DNA of 64,000 nucleotides, taken from NCBI GenBank assembly GCA_001544655.2, contig FCOD02000001.1:62001-126000 (forward strand), in the 5' to 3' direction. Position numbers and translations under genes: made by a program. Below the pieces are notes generated by a model that was given only the letters and a program-made list of their open reading frames with translations, was not told the origin of the DNA and made no database searches. This stretch comes from Caballeronia turbans. Its GTDB lineage: Bacteria > Pseudomonadota > Gammaproteobacteria > Burkholderiales > Burkholderiaceae. Shown here one piece after another: positions 57,874 through 64,000 of this stretch. Numbering within the stretch: the first letter of the stretch is position 1; each line of letters starts with the position of its first letter.

Positions 57874-58430
57874 TGCGTACGGCGTGAGGTCGGCTGGGCG
57901 GGCGACCCGGCGTGTCGCCCGTTTCTAGTTATCGAGCTCGCGCTTTCCGCGGCTTGCGACTGATGATGCGGCGCTCGAGGCCGCGTTGCGGATGCGCGTT
58001 TCGTCTTGCCGCCGGCAGGTGGTCTCCTCGCTCCCTTATCCCCGTGATTCGAGCGATCCTGCGGCAGCAGGATGGGCGTTCAGCGCCGTCGCGGGCTACG
58101 GCGACGCGCGAAACGAAAGCAGATGACGCCGCGGATTCGACACGCCTCGAAGCGCGGCGCAGAACGCCAGGCGGGGCACGCGTGTATCGATGCTGGCGAT
58201 CCCCGCCCGCAATGCCAGCGCGCACGCCGGCGACACGAGAGCGAGAAGAACCAGACTTACGTGAGCGCTCATGCTGTCTCCAGTCGATGTCGGCGCTAGA
58301 TGTCGCCGACGGTTGTCCAATGAACGTAGTGTCGTCGCGAAGGGCGCGCGGGCCAACCCGGCTCGCGCGGGGAACGCACGATTATTCAGGAGACGGATGA
58401 AGCGAGCCCCGCATATGGAGGGACGGTGAA
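57874..58430. other. Mostly empty region after the MFS gene
   Basis: Nothing convincing except one weak small ORF on the minus strand (58096-58272). No clear terminator or repeat seen. Confidence 0.4.
58096..58272 (-). CDS. 58-residue possible exported small protein
   Basis: MSAHVSLVLLALVSPACALAL... looks like a signal-peptide-like N-terminus, with GGAGACAGC before the ATG. Otherwise low support. Confidence 0.3.
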   Translation of the reverse strand: MSAHVSLVLLALVSPACALALRAGIASIDTRVPRLAFCAALRGVSNPRRHLLSFRASP

Positions 58431-58571
58431 TCAGAACCGCGTGCCGACGCTACAGCCGCCGAAGCCGCCGCCATTGGTGGCGAAGGCGCTGCAACCGAGA
58501 AGGCCGCAGCCGGAAAGCGTGAGCGCAGCGACGGCGAGCGCCACGGCGCAAATATGACGAAGGTGCTTCAT
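58431..58571 (-). CDS. Small Gly/Cys-containing lipoprotein
   Basis: 46 residues: MKHLRHICAVALAVAALTLSGC is a lipoprotein signal with lipobox TLSGC, followed by a short Gly/Phe/Cys tail (GFGGCSVGTRF). Similar very small lipoproteins are frequent in Burkholderiaceae. Role unknown. It lies upstream of no partner on the same strand within 100 bp except nnrS behind it. Confidence 0.55.
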   Translation of the reverse strand: MKHLRHICAVALAVAALTLSGCGLLGCSAFATNGGGFGGCSVGTRF

Positions 58572-58646
58572 GGTGACATCGGAATGGGAAAGCGGGATGC
58601 GATTCTCGCGGAACCGGCGCATCCCGATGTCAAAACGTGTTGCCTC

Positions 58647-59876
58647 TCAACCCGGCTTGCCATCCGCACGCGGTCTGAATAGCGGCGCAGCGTACGCCGC
58701 GACGTACAGCGCGAACGCGAGCACCCAGCAGATGCCCGCGGCGAAGATCCACGTCGAATGCCATGCAGGCGCGGCGAGCGGCCCGAGCACGCGCAGCGCG
58801 CCTGCCGCGATCACGAGCGCATAGCACGCGATATCGCGCTTGTCCGCGACGAGCGGGCGTCCCGTATGTCCGCGTGCGGTGCGTGTGATCATCGCGATGA
58901 TCGCGCCGCCGATCGCGCCGGCCGCGAACGCGTGCATCGCGAGGCCATGGGGCACGCGCGTCCATCCTCGCGAGGACGCAGCGAGCAGCGCGAAGCCGAG
59001 CGGCAACCACGCATAAGCCAGATGCAGAATCGCGAGAATGGGCCGTCCGCGCACGGCGTACGAGCGCCAGCCGATCATCCGCGCGAGATGCACCCCGCAC
59101 GCCAGCAAGGCGAGCGGCGCGACGATCGCGCCATCGAGCGCGAGGGCATCGGCGAAAAACGCCGCGAGCGTGAGCGGCGCGACCGTCGCCTCGACGATGC
59201 GCCGGCGCCGCGCGACGAAGCCGGGGATCGCGTTGGCGGTAAACATCGGGATCACGCGTCCACCGATCACGCTGACGAGCAATACGACGATGCCCGCGGA
59301 TGCATACACGGCGCGCATCGAGAGATCGGCGCGCGTATCGATCGCGAAGCCGTGAAACAGGGCGTTCAGCGCGCCGAACGCAAGCAGCACGACGGCGAGG
59401 AAATAGTTGCGCCGGTTGCCCGCCTTCATGAGCACGCGGAGCAGCAGGAGTGCGGCGAGGGGCAAGAACGCGCTATCGACGATCGCAGCCGGCAGCGCGG
59501 GACCGCTCCACACGAGCACGCGCCCGGCAAGCCACAGCAGCGTGAGCGCTGCGAGCACCGCGCCTTTGGCCGTGTCGCGTCCGGTCCAGGCGCGCACGGC
59601 CGTCAGCAGAAAACCGGCGATGATCGCCGCCGCGAAGCCGAACACCATTTCATGCGCGTGCCAGCCGATCGGGTCCGCACGCAGCAGATAGCCGCCGGAA
59701 AGCGGCACGCCCGACAGCACGAGCAACCACACCGTCAACGCGACTGCGCCGAACGCCGCGCCGCACAAATAGAACGGCCGGAAGCCGAGATTGAATAGCG
59801 CGCCGCGCTGATAATGGCTCGGCTCGCGCTTTTGCGACGCCGCGACAAAAACGGTGCTGGGTTCTGCGATCTTCAT
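58647..59876 (-). CDS. nnrS: NnrS family haem-copper membrane protein
   Basis: A 409-residue polytopic membrane protein. GWHAHEMVFGFAAAIIAGFLLTAV and GGRVIPMFTANAIPG hold the His residues and loops typical of NnrS, which protects cells against nitric oxide stress. Twelve hydrophobic segments are visible. ATG 59876 follows GAGGATGTC; the longer frame has no support. Last of the NO-related leftward genes. Confidence 0.88.
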   Translation of the reverse strand: MKIAEPSTVFVAASQKREPSHYQRGALFNLGFRPFYLCGAAFGAVALTVWLLVLSGVPLSGGYLLRADPIGWHAHEMVFGFAAAIIAGFLLTAVRAWTGRDTAKGAVLAALTLLWLAGRVLVWSGPALPAAIVDSAFLPLAALLLLRVLMKAGNRRNYFLAVVLLAFGALNALFHGFAIDTRADLSMRAVYASAGIVVLLVSVIGGRVIPMFTANAIPGFVARRRRIVEATVAPLTLAAFFADALALDGAIVAPLALLACGVHLARMIGWRSYAVRGRPILAILHLAYAWLPLGFALLAASSRGWTRVPHGLAMHAFAAGAIGGAIIAMITRTARGHTGRPLVADKRDIACYALVIAAGALRVLGPLAAPAWHSTWIFAAGICWVLAFALYVAAYAAPLFRPRADGKPG

Positions 59877-60131
59877 GACATCCTCACGATGGAACCGCCG
59901 TGCGCGCGAGTGCGCGCACGGGTAACCGATGAACAGGTTCGCGCCGGCGAACATCGGCAACGCGAGCGCTAGCTTCACGCATGCGAGCGTCCCCAAGGCC
60001 AGGCCGAAGCTGCACCGGCGCGTCACAGCCGCGCCGGGACACACCACGCTTGCCCGAGCCCGCAGAGCCCGGGCACGATGCTCAAGAGCCAAGCGGCAAC
60101 GCGCGGACGGTTCACGATGTCATCGCCTCGA

Positions 60132-60542
60132 TCAGTGCGGAATCGGCTGCTTGACCGGATCGTTGTCGCCGACGATCGCGAACACGAGCAGCTTCGCCGG
60201 CTTCGTCGCGCTCGCATTTTTCGACACGATGTGATGCGCGCCCGGCGGCTCGTACCATGATTGCCCAGGACCATACGTCTTCGCGGCGGAACCTTCGAGC
60301 TGCGATGTGACGTGGCCTGCGAGCACGTAAGCGAAGATCGACCCCGGATGCATGTGCGCTTCCGATGCCTGTCCCGGCTTGTACGAGACGGTCGCCATGA
60401 GCACGTTCTTGCCGGCTGCCTCGGGAATGGCCTGCTTCATCACCGGCGCGACGACCTCCGCGCCCTTCGTATCGTGCGCGCCGGCATTCGCCGCACCGAT
60501 CATCAGCGCAGCGGCCAGAACGAAAGATTTGCGCATGCTCAT
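60132..60542 (-). CDS. Exported cupin-domain protein
   Basis: About 136 residues: signal peptide (KSFVLAAALMIGAANAGA), then a small cupin with AHMHPGSIFAYVLAGHVTSQ (motif 1) and YEPPGAHHIVSKN (motif 2); His residues could bind a metal. ATG 60542 is preferred by spacing from GAGG, 60548 is possible. It lies 10 bp after the AhpD-like gene. Confidence 0.8.
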   Translation of the reverse strand: MSMRKSFVLAAALMIGAANAGAHDTKGAEVVAPVMKQAIPEAAGKNVLMATVSYKPGQASEAHMHPGSIFAYVLAGHVTSQLEGSAAKTYGPGQSWYEPPGAHHIVSKNASATKPAKLLVFAIVGDNDPVKQPIPH

Positions 60543-60552
60543 GTCCATGTCC

Positions 60553-60990
60553 TCATGCAGGCGTCTTGCGGAACGCGATGGCGAAGCGGTTCCAGCTATT
60601 GATCGCGGAGATGAGAAGTGTCAGGTCCACGATTTCCTCGTCGCTGAAGTGCGGCTTCACGGCTTCCCACACGCTGTCGGGTACGTGATCCTGCGACACC
60701 AGCGTCAACGCTTCTGTCCATGCGAGGGCGGCGCGTTCGCGATCGGTGAAGAACGGCGTCTCGCGCCACACGACGACCGTCGCCAGACGCCGGTCCGTTT
60801 CGCCGCCCTTGCGCGCATCGGTCGTGTGCATGTCGACGCAGAACGCGCAGCCGTTGATCTGCGATGCGCGCAGGCGCACCAGTTCGGTCAGCGATTTTTC
60901 GAGCGCCGACTTGGCGATGCGCTCTTCGACACCGACGAGCGCCTTGATCGCGGCGGGGCTGGCCTTGTAGAAGTCGAGACGGGGTTCCAT
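60553..60990 (-). CDS. AhpD-like carboxymuconolactone decarboxylase family protein
   Basis: A 145-residue protein. CAFCVDMHTTDARKGG is the redox CxxC-x3-H motif of AhpD-like proteins; LTLVSQDHVPDSVWEAVKPHFSDEEIVDLTLLISAINSWNRFA completes the all-helical fold. It likely reduces peroxides or acts as a thiol oxidoreductase. ATG 60990 follows AGAGGATACGTCA. Probably cotranscribed with the cupin gene. Confidence 0.88.
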   Translation of the reverse strand: MEPRLDFYKASPAAIKALVGVEERIAKSALEKSLTELVRLRASQINGCAFCVDMHTTDARKGGETDRRLATVVVWRETPFFTDRERAALAWTEALTLVSQDHVPDSVWEAVKPHFSDEEIVDLTLLISAINSWNRFAIAFRKTPA

Positions 60991-61145
60991 TGACGTATCC
61001 TCTTTGCTTGGTTCGGAAAGCGCGCCAGAGCGGCGCGGCAAGAGAAGATTAGGCCTCGGAGTGGCTGTTTGAAATGACCGGTTTTATGGAATTTCAGGTA
61101 GCCACCGCATCGGCGCCGGACTGCTTTCCGCTCGAATCAGGACGC

Positions 61146-61176
61146 AAAAAAACCCACGGCGGCACGCGCCGCGGGT
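61146..61176 (-). terminator. Intrinsic terminator of hmp
   Basis: Read leftward: a 10-bp stem with one G-U pair (61176-61167 with 61161-61152), loop CGTGC, then seven T. Confidence 0.85.
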
Positions 61177-61202
61177 CCACAGGCGCAGCCTCGCGCGCGG
61201 AA

Positions 61203-62384
61203 TCAGTCGAGCGCGGCGGCGGGGCCGAAGAACTCGTAGCGGCTCTGCGCCTCGGGCACCCCGAGCACCTTCAGATGCTTCTTCACCGCCTTCATGAACG
61301 CCTTCGGGCCGAGGAAGTACGCATCGACATCACGGTTCTTCGGTAGCCACGCGTCGAGCAGCTTTTCGTTGACGAAGCCGATGCCATGCGCTTCGTGATC
61401 GCCGTCGCGCTTGTGCTCGTAACAGTAGAAGCGCTCGAGCTGCGGGTGACGCGCCGCCAGCTCTTCGATGACCGCGCGGAACGCATGGACGCCGCCGTGC
61501 CGCGCCGAGTGGATGAAGTGCACCGGGCGCCTGGTTTCGAGCGCGGCCTGAAGCATCGCGAGCGTCGGCGTGATGCCGACACCGCCGCTGATCAGCACGA
61601 GCGGCTTCTCGCTCTTTTCCAGCCTGAAGTCGCCTGCGGGCGGATAAAGCTCGAGCACGTCGTTTTCGCGGACGTTCGCATGCAGAAAGTTCGACACCTT
61701 GCCGTTCGCCTCGCGCTTCACGCTGATGCGATAGTCGCGGCCGTTGGGCGCCGCCGAGAGCGAATAGTTGCGACGCAGTTCCTCGCCGTCGATGACAAGG
61801 CGCAGGCCGATGTACTGGCCCGGATGGAAGTCGAGCAGGGCGCCGCCGTCCTCGGGCACGAGATAGAACGACGTGATTTCGTCGCTTTCCTGCTCCTTGC
61901 GAGCGACGACGAACCGCCGCGTGCCGCGCCATCCGCCCGGCGCCTTTTCGCGCTCGCTATAGATGCCTTCCTCGAGCCCGATCAACAGATCGGCGAGTTG
62001 CCCGTAGGCGGCGGCCCATGCCTCGATGACGGCGTCGGTGGCGATTTCCTCGCCGAGCACTTCTCGGATCGACGCGAGCAGGCAGCGCCCGACGATCGGA
62101 TAATGCTCCGGCAGGATGTTCAGCGCGACGTGCTTGTTGATGATCTGACCGACCAGGCCGCCGAGCTTCTCCAGTTCGTCGATATGCCGCGCATACATCA
62201 GCACGCCGTTGGCGAGCGCGCGCTGCTGCGCGCCGCTTGCCTGGTGCGCCTGATTGAACATCGGGCGAACTTCGGGGTATTCGGTGAGCATCTTGTTGTA
62301 GAAGTGCCTGGTGAGCGCCTCGCCGCCGCTTTCCAGCAGGGGGACGGTTGCCTTGACGATGGCTCGGTGTTCGGCTGACAGCAT
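61203..62384 (-). CDS. hmp: Flavohaemoglobin (nitric oxide dioxygenase)
   Basis: A 393-residue protein of normal length. Globin domain (1-136) with proximal His in IINKHVALNILPEHY; FAD domain with RRNYSLSAAPNG; NAD domain with LISGGVGITPTLAML and YFLGPKAFM near the end. It converts NO and O2 to nitrate in the cytoplasm. ATG 62384 follows GAGGAACCGAAGA; the longer frame runs into the promoter. A sigma-54-like promoter and NorR sites lie upstream. Confidence 0.95.
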   Translation of the reverse strand: MLSAEHRAIVKATVPLLESGGEALTRHFYNKMLTEYPEVRPMFNQAHQASGAQQRALANGVLMYARHIDELEKLGGLVGQIINKHVALNILPEHYPIVGRCLLASIREVLGEEIATDAVIEAWAAAYGQLADLLIGLEEGIYSEREKAPGGWRGTRRFVVARKEQESDEITSFYLVPEDGGALLDFHPGQYIGLRLVIDGEELRRNYSLSAAPNGRDYRISVKREANGKVSNFLHANVRENDVLELYPPAGDFRLEKSEKPLVLISGGVGITPTLAMLQAALETRRPVHFIHSARHGGVHAFRAVIEELAARHPQLERFYCYEHKRDGDHEAHGIGFVNEKLLDAWLPKNRDVDAYFLGPKAFMKAVKKHLKVLGVPEAQSRYEFFGPAAALD

Positions 62385-62451
62385 TCTTCGGTTCCTCATG
62401 ATGAAAGGCGGAAGCGGGCGCTTCCGCGTCGAAATCCTCGGGCAAGACCAA

Positions 62452-62468
62452 TACACGTTCCGTGCCAG
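62452..62468 (-). promoter_or_regulatory. Sigma-54-type promoter of hmp
   Basis: Minus strand CTGGCACG-GAAC-GTGTA: a perfect -24 box and a -12 box matching TTGCA at three of five positions. Start of transcription would be near 62440, 55 nt before the hmp ATG. Confidence 0.6.
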
Positions 62469-62509
62469 AGTAGAATTGGCGTTAAATCAATCGTTTATCG
62501 AAATTCATG

Positions 62510-62556
62510 GTCGATTCGACTCTGGTCCAAAAGACTACAGAAGTAGTCGCAATGAC
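62510..62556. promoter_or_regulatory. Three GT-N7-AC NorR enhancer sites
   Basis: GTCGATTCGAC (62510-62520), GTCCAAAAGAC (62525-62535), GTCGCAATGAC (62546-62556). All also fit GTC-N5-GAC. The third covers the norR start codon, which would allow autoregulation. Confidence 0.75.
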
Positions 62557-64000
62557 TTCAAGGGTGCTGCTCGACGCCCTCGTGCCGCTGATCGAGGACC
62601 TGTCGAGCGAGATGCCCGACACCGAGCGCTACCGTCGTTTGCTGCACACGCTGCGCGCGCTCTTTCCGGGGGACGCCACTGCGCTTTTGCGGCTCGATGG
62701 CGACACACTCGTGCCGCTTGCCATCGACGGTCTGTCGAGCGATACGCTCGGCCGGCGGTTTCGCGTCAGCGAGCATCCGCGATTCGCGCGCATCCTCGCG
62801 CGCGAGGCGCCGACGCGGTTTGCCGCCGGCTCCGACCTGCCGGATCCGTACGATGGCCTCGTGAAGGGCGTAAGCGGCCATCTCGAAGTGCACGATTGCC
62901 TCGGTTGTCCGCTCATCATCGACGGGCGCGCGTGGGGTCTGCTGACGCTCGACGCGCTCGATCCTGCGCGCTTCGACGGTATCGACATGGCATCGCTCCA
63001 GGCGTTTCTCAGTCTCGCGGCGGCGACCGTGCGCGTGGCCGAGCGCATCGACACGCTCGCGAGACGAGGCGAGGCGGAGCGTCAGCGCGCGGAGGTGTAT
63101 CGGCAGGCGAACGGGCCGCGGCGGCGAGAAATGATCGGCAGCAGCGGGCCGCATAACCGCTTGCTGGAGGAAATCGCGATCGTCGCGTCGAGCGATCTGA
63201 CCGTGCTGATCACCGGCGAGACGGGCGTCGGCAAGGAGCTCGTTGCGAGCGAGATCCACGCGCTGTCGCCGCGCGCGGACAAGCCGCTCGTCAGCCTCAA
63301 TTGCGCGGCGCTGCCGGATACGCTCGTCGAGAGCGAGCTCTTCGGGCACGTGCGCGGCGCTTTCTCGGGGGCGTCGTCGGATCGGCGCGGCAAGTTCGAG
63401 CTCGCCGATGGCGGCACGCTCTTTCTCGACGAAGTGGGCGAACTGCCGCTGCCCGTCCAGGCGAAGCTGCTGCGCGTGCTGCAGAACGGGCAGTTGCAGC
63501 GCATCGGCTCGGACAACGAGCACAAGGTCGACGTGCGGCTCATCGCCGCAACCAATCGCGATCTCGCCGAGGAAGTGCGCGAAGGGCGCTTTCGGGCGGA
63601 TTTCTATCATCGCCTGTCGGTGTATCCGCTCGTGGTGCCGCCGCTGCGCGAGCGCGGGCGCGACGTATTGCTGCTCGCGGGTTACTTCCTCGAAGAGAAC
63701 CGCTCGCGCCTCGGCCTCCTGAGTCTGCGTCTTTCCGCCGACGCGCAGGCCGCGCTGCTCGCGTATCGCTGGCCCGGCAACGTGCGCGAACTGGAGCATC
63801 TGATCGGGCGCAGCGCGTTGAAGGCGCTCGCGGCGCATCGGGAGCGTCCGCGCATCCTCACGCTCACCGCCGCCGATCTGACGCTCAACGGCGATGGCGC
63901 GACAGCCACGGTTAGCGCGCCGCGGGCGGAGGCATCGCCGTTGCCCGCGCCGGGCACGGACTTCCGCGACGCGGTGACCGCCTACGAACGCACGCTCATT
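62552..64000 (+). CDS. norR: NorR nitric-oxide-responsive sigma-54 activator (3' end outside window)
   Basis: 483 codons are visible, open to the window end. An N-terminal GAF domain (about 1-165) senses NO through non-haem iron; HDCLGC (residues 114-119) includes the Cys corresponding to the iron ligand of E. coli NorR. The AAA+ domain has Walker A GETGVGKE (222-229), GAFSGA (269-274; Ser in place of the usual Thr of the sigma-54 contact loop), Walker B GTLFLDEVGE and NRDLAEEVREGRFRADFYHR. The DNA-binding helix-turn-helix is beyond the edge. Divergent from hmp. Confidence 0.93.
   Translation, partial: MTSRVLLDALVPLIEDLSSEMPDTERYRRLLHTLRALFPGDATALLRLDGDTLVPLAIDGLSSDTLGRRFRVSEHPRFARILAREAPTRFAAGSDLPDPYDGLVKGVSGHLEVHDCLGCPLIIDGRAWGLLTLDALDPARFDGIDMASLQAFLSLAAATVRVAERIDTLARRGEAERQRAEVYRQANGPRRREMIGSSGPHNRLLEEIAIVASSDLTVLITGETGVGKELVASEIHALSPRADKPLVSLNCAALPDTLVESELFGHVRGAFSGASSDRRGKFELADGGTLFLDEVGELPLPVQAKLLRVLQNGQLQRIGSDNEHKVDVRLIAATNRDLAEEVREGRFRADFYHRLSVYPLVVPPLRERGRDVLLLAGYFLEENRSRLGLLSLRLSADAQAALLAYRWPGNVRELEHLIGRSALKALAAHRERPRILTLTAADLTLNGDGATATVSAPRAEASPLPAPGTDFRDAVTAYERTLI

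Overview
The window is GC-rich chromosomal DNA from a beta-proteobacterium. Gene content (AzgA-type purine permease, OprD porin beside a peptide ABC transporter, NnrS/flavohaemoglobin/NorR cluster) and composition suggest Burkholderiaceae of the Paraburkholderia/Caballeronia type; this is inference from family resemblance, not a database match. Host DNA occupies about 1-15761 and 55319-64000. Between them lies a complete-looking lambdoid prophage of about 39.5 kb with a P22-like (podovirus) structural module.

Left host flank: 3' end of an aspartoacylase/succinylglutamate desuccinylase-like gene, a FucU/RbsD gene, a 49-residue protein, an ArsR-SRPBCC operon behind a palindromic operator, a two-TM protein, then leftward a purine permease, gamma-glutamyltranspeptidase and an SDR dehydrogenase, a VOC protein, a LysR regulator and a five-gene oligopeptide ABC transporter. 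Right after the transporter an OprD-family porin starts and is cut by the prophage. Its C-terminal part resumes at 55305 in the same frame, so exact excision across the 14-bp repeat (15762-15775 = 55305-55318) rebuilds one 466-codon porin gene. Lysogeny therefore knocks out the likely outer-membrane entry route of the peptide uptake system.

Prophage: integrase and a DUF4224 protein at the left end; a long leftward early operon (15847-23181) carrying Lar-like zinc-ribbon proteins, a DNA adenine methyltransferase, a PD-(D/E)XK exonuclease with its partner, and a run of very small overlapping genes; a CI/Cro switch at 23360-24760 in which I can read PL, PR and repeated AAACA-N3-TGTTT operators; rightward replication and nin-like genes (24898-31533); late genes (31654-53078) in the order tail adaptors, ejection proteins, portal, large terminase, scaffold, coat, tailspikes, lysis. 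Host-directed or cargo candidates are a secreted 72-residue protein translationally coupled to cI, a leftward cassette of an Asp/Asn beta-hydroxylase-like enzyme plus a membrane protein inside the late region, an exported glycine-rich protein, and a glycan-type methyltransferase next to attR.

Right host flank: the porin 3' part, an OFA-family MFS transporter, and a nitric-oxide response cluster (NnrS, cupin, AhpD-like protein, flavohaemoglobin) with a divergent NorR gene running off the window end; a sigma-54-like promoter and three GT-N7-AC NorR-type sites lie between hmp and norR.

No tRNA, rRNA, CRISPR array or insertion sequence was recognised.
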